NCBI RefSeq assembly: GCF_020252405.1
Contig: NZ_JADCDA010000014.1
Coordinates: 1-64,000, forward strand
Direction of reading: 5' to 3'
DNA length: 64,000 bases
Origin: Aestuariivirga sp.
Lineage (GTDB): Bacteria > Pseudomonadota > Alphaproteobacteria > Rhizobiales > Aestuariivirgaceae
Shown here: positions 30,815 through 41,668 of the stretch, in pieces
Layout: each line of letters begins with the position of its first letter
Position numbering within the stretch: the first letter of the stretch is position 1
Notes under the pieces: generated by a model
What the model was told of the DNA's origin: nothing
The model's database searches: none
The model's input: the letters and a program-made list of their open reading frames with translations, nothing else
Position numbers and translations under genes: made by a program

Positions 30815-31333
30815 ATGCGCGTCACCACGCCTGCACTTGCCTTCGCCTTGCTCGTTTTGCTGGCCTCGCCGGTCCTGGCCGATCCCATCGACGACTGCAA
30901 CAGCAACACGCCCGACTATATCATCGACGGCTGCACCAAGCTCATTGACGGCGGCAAGACCAGCAACGAAGCGCTTGCGATCGCCTATTTCAACCGGGCC
31001 AATGCGCTGGACGACAAGGGCAAGCATGACGCGGCAATCGCCGACTACACCGCCTCGATCAAGCTGAAGGCGGACTACGTCGATTCCTATCTCAATCGCG
31101 GCCTCGCCTATTTCGATAAAAAGGATTTCCAGAACGCGCTTGCCGATTTCACCCGCGCCATTGCGCTGAAGCCGGACTTCGCCCGCGCCTTCTATGCCCG
31201 CGCCCGCGTCTATGAGGAGCAGGGAGACCTGAAACAGGCCCTCGCGGGCTACACGGAAGCCGCCAAATACGCGCCCTCCAACAAAGCGGTCCAGAAAAAG
31301 CTGGTCGAAGTGAAACAGAGGCTGGGACAGTAG
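30815..31333 (+). CDS. Periplasmic TPR-repeat protein
   Basis: A 172-residue protein with a Sec signal peptide (ALAFALLVLLASPVLADP, cleavage near residue 22) and about three to four tetratricopeptide repeats (for example AYFNRANALDDKGKHDAAIA, then YLNRGLAYFDKKDFQNALAD). TPR arrays bind partner proteins; the partner is unknown. ATG 30815 was chosen because it opens with the signal peptide. The single gene lies between the atp operon and the ETF-QO gene. Confidence 0.8.
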   Translation: MRVTTPALAFALLVLLASPVLADPIDDCNSNTPDYIIDGCTKLIDGGKTSNEALAIAYFNRANALDDKGKHDAAIADYTASIKLKADYVDSYLNRGLAYFDKKDFQNALADFTRAIALKPDFARAFYARARVYEEQGDLKQALAGYTEAAKYAPSNKAVQKKLVEVKQRLGQ

Positions 31334-31381
31334 GATCCTGCGCGGCCTGCCCAGCCCTCATCCGGCCTGCCGGCCCAGGGC

Positions 31382-33031
31382 TCACATGTTCGGATAATTC
31401 GGCCCTTCGCCGCCCTGCGGCGTCACCCAGGTGATGTTCTGGGCCGGGTCCTTGATGTCGCAGGTTTTGCAGTGGACGCAGTTCTGGTGGTTGATCTGGA
31501 AGCGCGGAGGCTTTCCATCCTCCATCACCACCTCGTAGACGCCGGCCGGGCAATAGCGCTGGGCGGGCTCGTCATAAACCGGCAGGTTCTCGCCGATCGG
31601 CACTTCCGGGTTCCTGAGGCGGAGGTGGACCGGCTCGTCCTCCTCATGATTGGCGCCGGAGAAAGCGACGTTGGTGAGGCGGTCGAAGGAGATCACGCCA
31701 TCGGGCTTCGGATAGTCGATGGGCCTCGCCTGAGCGGCCGGCTTCAGCGCCGCATAGTCGGGCTTGCCATGCTTCCAGGCGCCAAGCCCGAAGCCGAAGA
31801 GCTGGTTCAGCCACATGTCGAGGCCGCCCAGGGCGAGACCGCCGACGAGGCCGAGCTTCGACCACATGGGCTTGACGTTCTTCACCCGCTTCAGGTCCTC
31901 ATAGACCCAGCTGTTCCGGTAGGCCGTTTCGTAATCGACAAGCTCGTCGCCCGAGCGGCCGGCGGCCAGCGCCGCGGCGGCGGCCTCCGCCGCCATCATG
32001 CCGGTCTTCATCGCGTTGTGCGAACCCTTGATGCGCGGCACGTTGACGAAGCCCGCCGAGCAGCCGATGAGGGCGCCACCGGGGAAGTAAAGCCTCGGCA
32101 CCGACTGGAATCCGCCCTCGGTGATCGCCCGCGCGCCATAGGCGATGCGGCGGCCGCCCTTCAACACCGGCTCGATCAGCGGATGGTGCTTGAAGCGCTG
32201 GAACTCCATGTAGGGGAAGAGGTGCGGGTTCTGGTAGTTGAGGTGCACCACGAGGCCGATGGACACGAGATTGTCCTCGAGGTGGTACATGAAGGAGCCG
32301 CCGCCCGTCCTGGCGCCGAGCGGCCAGCCCATGGTGTGGGTGACCTGGCCCTGGCGGTGGTTCTCCGGGAGCACCTCCCAGAGTTCCTTCATGCCCAATC
32401 CGAATTTTTGCGGCTCGCGGCCCCCGGAGAGATTGTATTTGGCGATGATTTCCTTCGCCAGCGAACCGCGCACGCCTTCGGCGATGAGCACATATTTGCC
32501 CAGAAGCTCCATGCCGGGCTGGTAATCCGGCTTCCTGGTTCCGTCCCTGGCGATGCCCATGACGCCGGCGACGACGCCCTTGACCGAGCCATCCTCGCGG
32601 TAAAGCACCTCCGAGCAGGCGAAGCCCGGATAAATTTCGACGCCCAGCCCCTCCGCCTGCTGGGCCAGCCAGCGGCAGACATTGCCGAGCGAGACGGCAT
32701 AATTGCCGTGGTTGTTCATCAAGGGCGGCATGAGGGCGTTGGGCAGCCGCAACGCGCCTGAGGGGCCGAGGACGTAGAAGCGGTCCTCGGTGACAGGTGT
32801 GTTGAGGGGGGCGCCCTGTTCCTTCCAGCCGGGAATCAGCTCGTTGAGCGCGACGGGGTCGATCACCGCGCCGGACAGGATGTGGGCGCCGATCTCAGAG
32901 CCCTTTTCCAGCAGGCACACCGTAAGATCGGGGTTGATCTGCTTCAGGCGGATCGCGGCGGAAAGGCCGGCGGGACCCGCACCGACGATCACCACGTCAT
33001 ATTCCATCGCCTCGCGCTGGAGCTGTTCCAC
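31382..33031 (-). CDS. Electron-transfer flavoprotein:ubiquinone oxidoreductase
   Basis: A 549-residue membrane-associated flavoprotein that passes electrons from ETF (fatty-acid and amino-acid dehydrogenases) to ubiquinone. Residues 13-30 are the FAD motif (VIVGAGPAGLSAAIRL). The C-terminal ferredoxin-like part binds one 4Fe-4S cluster through YCPAGVYE and NCVHCKTCDIKDP. Length equals that of other alphaproteobacterial ETF-QO proteins. The gene is monocistronic and divergent from the uracil glycosylase. The ETF subunits are not in the window. Confidence 0.95.
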   Translation of the reverse strand: MEQLQREAMEYDVVIVGAGPAGLSAAIRLKQINPDLTVCLLEKGSEIGAHILSGAVIDPVALNELIPGWKEQGAPLNTPVTEDRFYVLGPSGALRLPNALMPPLMNNHGNYAVSLGNVCRWLAQQAEGLGVEIYPGFACSEVLYREDGSVKGVVAGVMGIARDGTRKPDYQPGMELLGKYVLIAEGVRGSLAKEIIAKYNLSGGREPQKFGLGMKELWEVLPENHRQGQVTHTMGWPLGARTGGGSFMYHLEDNLVSIGLVVHLNYQNPHLFPYMEFQRFKHHPLIEPVLKGGRRIAYGARAITEGGFQSVPRLYFPGGALIGCSAGFVNVPRIKGSHNAMKTGMMAAEAAAAALAAGRSGDELVDYETAYRNSWVYEDLKRVKNVKPMWSKLGLVGGLALGGLDMWLNQLFGFGLGAWKHGKPDYAALKPAAQARPIDYPKPDGVISFDRLTNVAFSGANHEEDEPVHLRLRNPEVPIGENLPVYDEPAQRYCPAGVYEVVMEDGKPPRFQINHQNCVHCKTCDIKDPAQNITWVTPQGGEGPNYPNM

Positions 33032-33112
33032 AGCCTGAACTCCCGTCTATCTTCCCGTTGGAGGCGTGTTTATAGTGGCAGGCCAGAGCCGCACAAGCCC
33101 AGCCTCCTGAGC

Positions 33113-33904
33113 ATGGAATCGAATCACAACGACATGACGCCGCATGATGCCGCGGACGCGCTGCGCTGGCTCTCCGAGATGGGGGCGGACGAGATCATCG
33201 GCGAGATGCCGGTGAACCGGCTGGTGGCGCCCGCGCCGAAACCGGCGCCGGCGGTGGCGCGCGCTGTTCCGGCCCCCGCGGCAGCGCCGGTCGTCGTCGC
33301 GCCGGGCACATCGGCCGCGCAGTTCCACTCGCTCCGGGAGATCGAGCTGGCGCTGGAGGGCTTCGACGCCTGCCCGCTCAAGAAGACGGCAACCCGGCTG
33401 TGCTTTGCCGACGGCAACCCGGCGGCGCGCGTGATGCTGATCGGCGAGGCGCCGGGGCGCGAGGAGGACATCGAGGGCCGGCCCTTCGTCGGGCGCTCGG
33501 GCCAGCTCCTCGACCGCATGCTGGCGGCCATTGGCCTGGCACGCACCGCCGCCGACCGCGAGGGCGCGGTGTTCATCGCCAACACCGTGTTCTGGCGCCC
33601 GCCCGGCAACCGTAACCCAACGGAAGCCGAGACGCAGATGTGCCTGCCCTTCCTGCTGCGCATCATCGAGCTGCAGCGGCCGGACGTGATCGTCTGCCTC
33701 GGCGCGGTGCCCGCCCACCGCCTCACCGGCCGGACCGACGGCATCCTGAAGCTGCGCGGCAAATGGGTGACGGCCACTGTCGGCGGGCGGAACATCCCGC
33801 TTCTGCCAACGCTGCACCCCGCCTTTCTGCTGCGCCAGCCCGCCCAGAAGCGGCTGGCCTGGCGCGACCTGCTGTCGCTCCGCCAGATGCTGGATGCACA
33901 CTGA
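33113..33904 (+). CDS. Uracil-DNA glycosylase, family 4
   Basis: A 263-residue DNA-repair enzyme that removes uracil from DNA. Motif A is GEAPGREEDIEGRPFVGRSG, the family 4 signature, and the later HPAFLLR box is motif C. Family 4 proteins carry an iron-sulfur cluster, and cysteines occur at FDACPLKK, RLCF, CLPFL and VCLG. A Pro/Ala-rich linker (about residues 40-65) separates a short helical N-terminus from the catalytic domain, a form common in alphaproteobacteria. ATG 33113 is preferred; ATG 33134 is an alternative. Confidence 0.9.
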   Translation: MESNHNDMTPHDAADALRWLSEMGADEIIGEMPVNRLVAPAPKPAPAVARAVPAPAAAPVVVAPGTSAAQFHSLREIELALEGFDACPLKKTATRLCFADGNPAARVMLIGEAPGREEDIEGRPFVGRSGQLLDRMLAAIGLARTAADREGAVFIANTVFWRPPGNRNPTEAETQMCLPFLLRIIELQRPDVIVCLGAVPAHRLTGRTDGILKLRGKWVTATVGGRNIPLLPTLHPAFLLRQPAQKRLAWRDLLSLRQMLDAH

Positions 33905-34004
33905 GAGCCGCAACGGCTTTCGGTTGTGTTGTCCGCTTTCCCTTGTCCGGCACATGCGGATGGTGTTTCATGCCGCGTGAAACGAAAGGTATCAGGGCTT
34001 TGGC

Positions 34005-34544
34005 ATGAGCGAGGCGCGTCAGTTCATCCCGGTTAGGATTGCAGTCCTCACCGTGTCCGATACCCGCACGCTCGAGACCGATGTCTCCGGCCAGACGCTG
34101 GCCGACCGCGTGGCCGGGGCCGGCCACCAGCTGTCCGCCCGCAAGATCGTGACGGACGATGTGCGCGCGATCCGCCGCGTCATCCGCGACTGGGCCAACC
34201 GCGCGGACGTCGACGCCATGATCACAACCGGCGGCACCGGGCTCACCGGCCGCGACGTGACGATCGAGGCGGTGCGGCCGCTGTTCGAGAAGGAAATCGA
34301 GGGCTTCGGCACGCTGTTCCACATGGTGAGCTTCCCCAAAATCGGGACTTCCACCATCCAGTCGCGCTCGACCGCCGGCGTGATGCAGGGGAAATACATT
34401 TTCTGCCTGCCGGGCTCGCCCGGCGCCTGCAGGGACGGCTGGGACCTGATCCTCAAGCCGCAACTCGACTACACCCACAAGCCGTGCAACTTCGTCGAGA
34501 TCATGCCGCGGCTGGAGGAGCGCCTGCGGCGCAGGAAGGCTTAA
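34005..34544 (+). CDS. moaB: Molybdenum cofactor biosynthesis protein MoaB
   Basis: A 179-residue MoaB/Mog-family protein. TTGGTGLTGRDVTIEA and FCLPGSPGACRDGWD are the molybdopterin-binding motifs. It probably adenylylates molybdopterin before molybdate insertion; MoaB and MogA are hard to separate by sequence. The gene starts 100 bases after the glycosylase and overlaps the end of the convergent EamA gene by four bases. Confidence 0.92.
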   Translation: MSEARQFIPVRIAVLTVSDTRTLETDVSGQTLADRVAGAGHQLSARKIVTDDVRAIRRVIRDWANRADVDAMITTGGTGLTGRDVTIEAVRPLFEKEIEGFGTLFHMVSFPKIGTSTIQSRSTAGVMQGKYIFCLPGSPGACRDGWDLILKPQLDYTHKPCNFVEIMPRLEERLRRRKA

Positions 34545-35449
34545 GCCGTTTTCCGTTTCGGCAGGCCGAGGCCGGACACGATGGCGAGGCCGGACAGGAT
34601 CACCGCGCCGCCGGCGAGCTGTGCCGCCGACACGCTCTCGCCCAGCACCAGCGCCGCCGTGACGATGCCCACGACCGGCATCAGGAGGAGGAAGGGGCTC
34701 GCCTCGTCCAGCCGGCACTGTTTGAGCAGCGTGAACCACGAGATATAGGCGAAGTAGAAGCCCACCACCGCGACGAAGCCGAGCATGGCCCACTCGATCC
34801 AGGTGGCGGTGATGACCGACTGCCACTGGCCCTGCTCGAACAGCAGCGTCGCCAGCGCCAGCTGCGGCACGGAGCCGATGGCGTTGCCCTTCAGGACCCC
34901 GGCGCCGTTGTCCCGCCCGAGCTTGCGCACCAGCACCTGGCCAAAAGACCAGCAGGCGGCGGAGACGATGATCATCACCGTGGGCACGAGGCCGGGCGGA
35001 GTCTCCGGCAGGCCGATGACAAGGGCCACGCCGAGAATGGCCAGTGCCGTGCCCAGCATCTTGCGGCCGTCGGGGCGTTCCTTCATCAGCAGCCAGTCGA
35101 GCAGCACGGCGAAGGGAATCTGGATCTGCAGGATGAGGTTGGCCGCGGTCGCCGGCATTTCCGGGCTCCTGATGGCCCAGAACAGGAGCGCGCCCTGGAT
35201 CGTCACCGCGAAGGCCGAGATCAGGATGATCGAGGGCCAGGGAGTCATCAGTTTCCCGCGCCGGGTGAGGGACATCAGCAGCGCAATCGATGCATAGCAG
35301 ATCAGGATGAGGAACAGCGGCGGGAAATGGGTGACCGCCGGCTTGGCGATGGTAAAGCCGGTTCCGAAAAACAGCGGCGGCAGCAGGGCGAGGAGAATCT
35401 GGCGGCGGGTCATCACCCCGTTGATGCCGGGCTTTCCGATTTGCAACAA
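34541..35449 (-). CDS. EamA-family (DMT) membrane transporter
   Basis: A 302-residue drug/metabolite transporter with about ten membrane helices in two EamA repeats (first repeat ending near LGVALVIGLPETPPG, second starting VMIIVSAACWSFGQVLVRK). Members export amino acids or other small metabolites; the substrate cannot be inferred. It is convergent with moaB and divergent from the radical SAM gene by 34 bases. Confidence 0.88.
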   Translation of the reverse strand: MLQIGKPGINGVMTRRQILLALLPPLFFGTGFTIAKPAVTHFPPLFLILICYASIALLMSLTRRGKLMTPWPSIILISAFAVTIQGALLFWAIRSPEMPATAANLILQIQIPFAVLLDWLLMKERPDGRKMLGTALAILGVALVIGLPETPPGLVPTVMIIVSAACWSFGQVLVRKLGRDNGAGVLKGNAIGSVPQLALATLLFEQGQWQSVITATWIEWAMLGFVAVVGFYFAYISWFTLLKQCRLDEASPFLLLMPVVGIVTAALVLGESVSAAQLAGGAVILSGLAIVSGLGLPKRKTA

Positions 35450-35483
35450 GATTGTTCTTGTTTTGTTCCTTAAAATCTCTTAT

Positions 35484-36623
35484 ATGGGACTCATGTCCAC
35501 TCTGATTGACAGGCGCCTCGCCCTTGATCCTGCCGCTCTTGCCGAAGGGCGCATGACGGCTTTGTCGCAGCAGGCGCGCGGGCGCGGAGCCGGCGTCAAT
35601 ATGGCGGGCCGCTTCGAGGCCCATGCCCGATCGCTGTTCGACGACGGATGGCAGGGGCTGGAGGAGCTCGCGGCCTTCAAGACCACGGTCTTCGAGGAAA
35701 AGTCCAGGACCATCATCACGAAGAACGATTCGCCCGACATCGGTTTCGACCAGTCGATCAACCCCTATCGCGGCTGCGAGCATGGTTGCTCCTACTGCTA
35801 TGCCCGTCCGTCCCACACCTATATGGGCCTCTCCTCCGGCCTCGACTTCGAGTCGAAGCTCTTCGCCAAGCCCGAAGCGGCGAAGCTGCTGCGCGCCGAA
35901 CTCATGGCGAAGACCTATGTGCCCAGGACCATCGCGCTCGGCGCCAATACCGATGCCTACCAGCCGATCGAGCGCGAGCGCCGCATCACGCGCGGCATCC
36001 TTGAGGTGCTGTCCGAGTTCAACCATCCGGTCGGCATCGTCACCAAGTCGGCGCTGGTGACGCGCGACATCGACATTCTCGCGCCCATGGCGAAGAAGGG
36101 CCTGATCAAGGTGGCGGTCTCCGTCACCTCGCTCGATGCGAAGCTGGCCCGCGCCATGGAGCCGCGCACCCCGACGCCGGCGAAGCGGCTCGCGGCCATC
36201 GAGCAGCTCTCCGCGGCGGGCATTCCCACCGTCGTCATGGTGGCGCCCATCATCCCCGCGGTGAACGACGCCGGGATCGAGGCCATTCTCTCCGCCGCAA
36301 AGACGGCGGGCGCGCAGGAGGCGGGCTATGTGATGCTGCGCCTGCCGCATGAGGTGAAGGACGTGTTCAAGGACTGGCTCGCCACCGCCATGCCGGACCG
36401 CGCCGCCAAGGTGATGTCGCTGGTCCGGTCGTCGGGCGGCGGCAAGGACTATGACAACCGCTTTGGCGTCCGCCAGACCGGCACCGGACCCTATGCCTGG
36501 ACCATCGGCCGACGCTTCGAACTCGCCTGCCGGCGCCTGGGACTGAACCGCCGCAAGCTGAAACTGGACGTGACCCAGTTCCGTCGGCCCCCGCAGCCTG
36601 GCGAGCAGCTAAGCCTGCTTTAG
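35484..36623 (+). CDS. Radical SAM protein, PA0069 family
   Basis: A 379-residue radical S-adenosylmethionine protein. The cluster motif is [10 protein letters not shown] (Cx3CxxC) after [26 protein letters not shown] and the C-terminal [17 protein letters not shown] are features of the PA0069/Rv2578c group, related to spore photoproduct lyase in sequence but of unknown reaction. ATG 35484 and ATG 35493 are both possible; neither has a strong ribosome site, and an AT-rich run precedes them. It lies just upstream of rnhB. Confidence 0.88.
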   Translation: MGLMSTLIDRRLALDPAALAEGRMTALSQQARGRGAGVNMAGRFEAHARSLFDDGWQGLEELAAFKTTVFEEKSRTIITKNDSPDIGFDQSINPYRGCEHGCSYCYARPSHTYMGLSSGLDFESKLFAKPEAAKLLRAELMAKTYVPRTIALGANTDAYQPIERERRITRGILEVLSEFNHPVGIVTKSALVTRDIDILAPMAKKGLIKVAVSVTSLDAKLARAMEPRTPTPAKRLAAIEQLSAAGIPTVVMVAPIIPAVNDAGIEAILSAAKTAGAQEAGYVMLRLPHEVKDVFKDWLATAMPDRAAKVMSLVRSSGGGKDYDNRFGVRQTGTGPYAWTIGRRFELACRRLGLNRRKLKLDVTQFRRPPQPGEQLSLL

Positions 36624-36691
36624 GCGGCCTGCCGCGGGACGCGCAGCCTTCCGCATTGGCGGCACCCCGGCCGCCATGCTTAAACGGCGGC

Positions 36692-38504
<1,813 letters not shown>

Positions 38505-38650
38505 GGGGCATCCCGCCTCCGTCATGACCTCGCCGGGGCCGTCAGCCCAGCGATGGCTGGCATGGCGGCATTCAGGGGACTGCCGGGTTCAATTCTGCTG
38601 CATTCCCGCCCGCAACGCGCTAAGTCTACCGCCACAACGAGGTGACCCAT

Positions 38651-39334
38651 ATGATCGAGGCGCGGCAGCAGACGTCCTTCCTGTTCGATCTTGACGGCAC
38701 GCTGGTCGACAGCGTCTATGACCATGTGCTGGCCTGGCATGAGGCGCTGCAGGAAGAGGGGGTCGAGGTTTCGGTCTGGCGGCTGCACCGCAAGATCGGC
38801 ATGTCCGGCGGGCTCTTCACCAAGGCGCTGGCGCGCGAGACGGGCCGCGAGTTCGGGCCGGAGATGCTGGAGCGGCTGCGCCAGCTGCACCTCAAACACT
38901 ACAACGCGCGCTCTCACCGCACGCGGCCGCTGCCGGGCGCGAAGGAGCTTCTGGCCCACCTCACCGACAATGACATCCCCTGGGCCATCGCCACCTCGGG
39001 CCGCATCGAGACGGCGGGGCCGGTGCTGAAGATCCTCGGCGTCGATCCCGCGAGGCATGTGGTGATCACGCGCGACCTGGTGCGCTATGCCAAGCCCGAC
39101 CCGGACCTGTTCCTCGCCGCCGCCGGAAAGCTCGGCTGCGGCATCGAGACTGCCTGCGTGGTGGGCGATGCGATCTGGGACATGCTTGCGGCGCGGCGCG
39201 CGCGGGCGCTGGGAATCGGGCTCCTCACCGGCGGATACGGCATGGAAGAGCTGGAGCGCGCCGGGGCCTATCGCGTCTATGAAGACCCGGCTGACCTGCT
39301 GGCGCATCTCGATGAGGTGGGGGGAAGGCGGTAG
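38651..39334 (+). CDS. HAD-superfamily phosphatase, phosphoglycolate phosphatase-like
   Basis: A 227-residue hydrolase with all HAD motifs: FLFDLDGTLVDS (nucleophile Asp), AIATSGR (motif II), KPDPDLFLAA (Lys, motif III) and VVGDAIWDMLAA (motif IV). The helical cap between motifs I and II places it in subfamily IA. ATG 38651 follows GAGGTG at a 6-base spacing. The gene lies between ccrM and mutY, an order common in the Hyphomicrobiales. The substrate is unknown. Confidence 0.85.
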   Translation: MIEARQQTSFLFDLDGTLVDSVYDHVLAWHEALQEEGVEVSVWRLHRKIGMSGGLFTKALARETGREFGPEMLERLRQLHLKHYNARSHRTRPLPGAKELLAHLTDNDIPWAIATSGRIETAGPVLKILGVDPARHVVITRDLVRYAKPDPDLFLAAAGKLGCGIETACVVGDAIWDMLAARRARALGIGLLTGGYGMEELERAGAYRVYEDPADLLAHLDEVGGRR

Positions 39335-39357
39335 CGGACCCGCGGATGGGGGCTCTG

Positions 39358-40419
39358 TCAGCGGTCAAGCACATGCGCCACCACCTTGCGCATCACCGTG
39401 GGCAGCGCCTCGCCCGCCAGCGCCTCGCGCTTCGTCCAGCGATAGTCGCCGTCGTCGCGCAGCGCGCCGTCGGCGATCTTTTCCGCGACCCAGACCACAA
39501 GTTCCAGATGGAAATGCGTGAAGGTGTGCTCCACCATGCCGGGGAGCCTGCGCCATGCCGCGGACAGCGGGGCCTGCGCCTCCGGCTTCGTCACCTTCGC
39601 CGCCCATTCCGTCGACGGCACTTCCATCATGGCGCCCAGCAGGCCTTTCTCCGGGCGGCGGCGCAGCAGCACCGCGCCATCGGCCCGCGCGATCCAGAAG
39701 GCCACGCCGCGGCGGGTGGGCACGGCCTTCTTCGGCGTCCTGCGCGGCAGCGAGGATGCGAGGCCGGCGCTGCGGCCCCGGCAATGCTCCGCCCACGGAC
39801 AGATCAGGCACTTGGGATCGCGGGGCGTGCAGACCGTGGCGCCAAGGTCCATCATGGCCTGGGCGAAATCGCCCGCACGCTGCTCGGGCACCAGCGCCTG
39901 CGCGCGCGCGCGGATCTCGGGCTTCGAATCAGGCAGCGGCGTGCCGATGGCGTAGATCCGGGAGATGACGCGCTCGACATTGCCGTCAACCGCCGCGTGC
40001 CGGCCCCCGAAGGCAATGGCGGCGATGGCGCCCGCCGTGTAGGGGCCGATGCCGGGGAGGCCGCGGAGTTCCGCCTCCGTCGCGGGGAATTTGCCGCCGA
40101 ACCGGCCGGTCACCTCTTTTGCGCAGGCATGGAGGTTGCGCGCGCGGGCATAATAGCCGAGGCCTGCCCAGGCCTTCAGAACATCATCGAGGGGAGCCGC
40201 GGCCAGCGCCTGGACGGTTGGCCAGAGCGCCACGAATTTCTCGAAATAAGCCTTCACCGCCTGCACGGTGGTCTGCTGCAGCATGATCTCGGAGAGCCAG
40301 ACGCGATAGGGGTCGGCCACCCCGGCCCCCCGCGCGCGCCAGGGCAGCACCCGGGCATGGACGTCATACCAGGCAAGAAGTTGTGAAGAAGCGGGCGGTT
40401 CCGGCCCTTTTCTGGCCAT
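39358..40419 (-). CDS. mutY: Adenine DNA glycosylase MutY
   Basis: A 353-residue glycosylase that removes adenine mispaired with 8-oxoguanine. It shows EIMLQQTTVQAV, the helix-hairpin-helix LPGIGPYTAGAIAAIAFG with catalytic Asp in AVDGNVERV, and the 4Fe-4S ligands in CTPRDPKCLICPWAEHC (Cx6CxxCx5C). The C-terminal NUDIX-like domain ends the protein. It is divergent from the DciA-like gene by 61 bases. Confidence 0.95.
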   Translation of the reverse strand: MARKGPEPPASSQLLAWYDVHARVLPWRARGAGVADPYRVWLSEIMLQQTTVQAVKAYFEKFVALWPTVQALAAAPLDDVLKAWAGLGYYARARNLHACAKEVTGRFGGKFPATEAELRGLPGIGPYTAGAIAAIAFGGRHAAVDGNVERVISRIYAIGTPLPDSKPEIRARAQALVPEQRAGDFAQAMMDLGATVCTPRDPKCLICPWAEHCRGRSAGLASSLPRRTPKKAVPTRRGVAFWIARADGAVLLRRRPEKGLLGAMMEVPSTEWAAKVTKPEAQAPLSAAWRRLPGMVEHTFTHFHLELVVWVAEKIADGALRDDGDYRWTKREALAGEALPTVMRKVVAHVLDR

Positions 40420-40480
40420 GCTGCTCTCGCAAACAAGCGTTTCCTGTGAGACCCTTAGCGATCAACCCACTGGCCCGTCC

Positions 40481-40951
40481 ATGGAAACCCTCTCCAAGCA
40501 TTTCCGCGAGATCACCAAGGCCGCCTTTGCGCGCCATGGGTTCGCCCAGGCGGATGTGGTGGCGAATTGGGATGCAATCGTGGGCGAGGAGCTGGCGGCT
40601 GTTTCTGCCCCCGAACGCATCAAATGGCCGCGCGGCGCGGGCGAGCAAGCGCGGAAGCAGGGCGGCACCCTGGTCATCCGGGCGGCCCCCGGACGGGCGC
40701 TGGAACTGCAATATGAAGCGTCCCGCATCATGTCGCGCATCAACAGCTTTTTTGGTTACGGCGCGGTCGCCAGCCTCAAGGTGTTGCAGGCGGCGGAGCT
40801 CGGGAAGCGGCGCGCGAAGCCTTCTGAACTGCCCGAAAAACCTGTTCACGAACAAAAGCTTGGCACTGTCGAAGACCCCGCCCTCCGGCAGGCGCTGGAG
40901 CGCCTCGGGCGGGGGGTGGCGGGGCGCGCAAGTTCTCCACAAGGCAAATAA
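40481..40951 (+). CDS. DUF721 (DciA-like) protein
   Basis: A 156-residue protein with a DUF721 domain (about residues 8-110: VVANWDAIVGEELAAVSAPE, then a VRAAPGRALELQYE-like strand-helix). Domain members in bacteria lacking DnaC load the replicative helicase DnaB (DciA), so a replication role is plausible. The C-terminal 40 residues are basic and probably disordered. ATG 40481 gives the family-like start. It is followed by dsbA with a 44-base gap. Confidence 0.8.
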   Translation: METLSKHFREITKAAFARHGFAQADVVANWDAIVGEELAAVSAPERIKWPRGAGEQARKQGGTLVIRAAPGRALELQYEASRIMSRINSFFGYGAVASLKVLQAAELGKRRAKPSELPEKPVHEQKLGTVEDPALRQALERLGRGVAGRASSPQGK

Positions 40952-40995
40952 TTCCGTTTTGTTTCAACCCCCAACATCTAGTAGGTAAACGCATC

Positions 40996-41631
40996 ATGAA
41001 TACGCTGTCACGCCGTTCGATTCTGCGCGCCGGAGCCGCTCTTGCGGGGCTGGCCGTGGCCCCCGCCCTTGCCGAGGAGGCGGCCAAGCCCGTGGACCTC
41101 GCAGAACTGCTGAAGCCCCCCGCGCTGGGCGACATGGCGCTGGGCGCGGAGGAGGGCGCCACCAAGGTGACCATCGTCGAATATGCCTCGGCCACCTGCC
41201 CGCATTGCGCCGCCTTCCACAAGGACGTGTGGCCGAAGCTCAAGGCCGAATACATCGATAACAATAGGATCCGCTTCATCTTCCGCGAATTTCCGCTGAA
41301 TGACCCGGCACTTGCCGCCTTCATGATCGCCCGCGCCGCGCCGAAGGAATCCTATTTTCCGCTCATCGGCGTGTTTTTCGACACGCTGCAGAGATGGGCG
41401 CAGGACCCGGCCAATGGCCTTCTCAATATCGCCAGGCAGGCCGGCTTCACCCAGGAGAAGTTCGACGCCACGCTGAAGGACGAGAAACTCGCCAGGGGCA
41501 TCATGGACATCCGTGACGGCGGCGTGAAGTTCGGCGTCAAGGGCACGCCGACCTTCTTCATCAACGGCAAGCCGCTGGAAGGCGAAACCACCTTTGACGC
41601 CATGAAGGCCGAGATCGACAAGCAGCTCTGA
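40996..41631 (+). CDS. Tat-exported DsbA-family thiol:disulfide oxidoreductase
   Basis: A 211-residue periplasmic thioredoxin-fold protein. The N-terminus NTLSRRSILRAGAALAGLAV is a twin-arginine signal ending near ALAEEA. The active site is ATCPHCAAFH (CPHC), and the cis-proline loop is VKGTPTFFING. It resembles Com1/BdbD-type DsbA rather than E. coli DsbA. It oxidises or isomerises disulfides in exported proteins. It lies 37 bases before smc. Confidence 0.9.
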   Translation: MNTLSRRSILRAGAALAGLAVAPALAEEAAKPVDLAELLKPPALGDMALGAEEGATKVTIVEYASATCPHCAAFHKDVWPKLKAEYIDNNRIRFIFREFPLNDPALAAFMIARAAPKESYFPLIGVFFDTLQRWAQDPANGLLNIARQAGFTQEKFDATLKDEKLARGIMDIRDGGVKFGVKGTPTFFINGKPLEGETTFDAMKAEIDKQL

Positions 41632-41668
41632 GCAGCTGCGCGCATGGAAGAAGGGGCACGGACTCGCG

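Noticed and set aside
33723-36350. 875-codon minus-strand frame
   Set aside because: It runs antisense to moaB and the radical SAM gene and over the EamA gene in another frame. The real proteins all show clear catalytic motifs; this one shows none.
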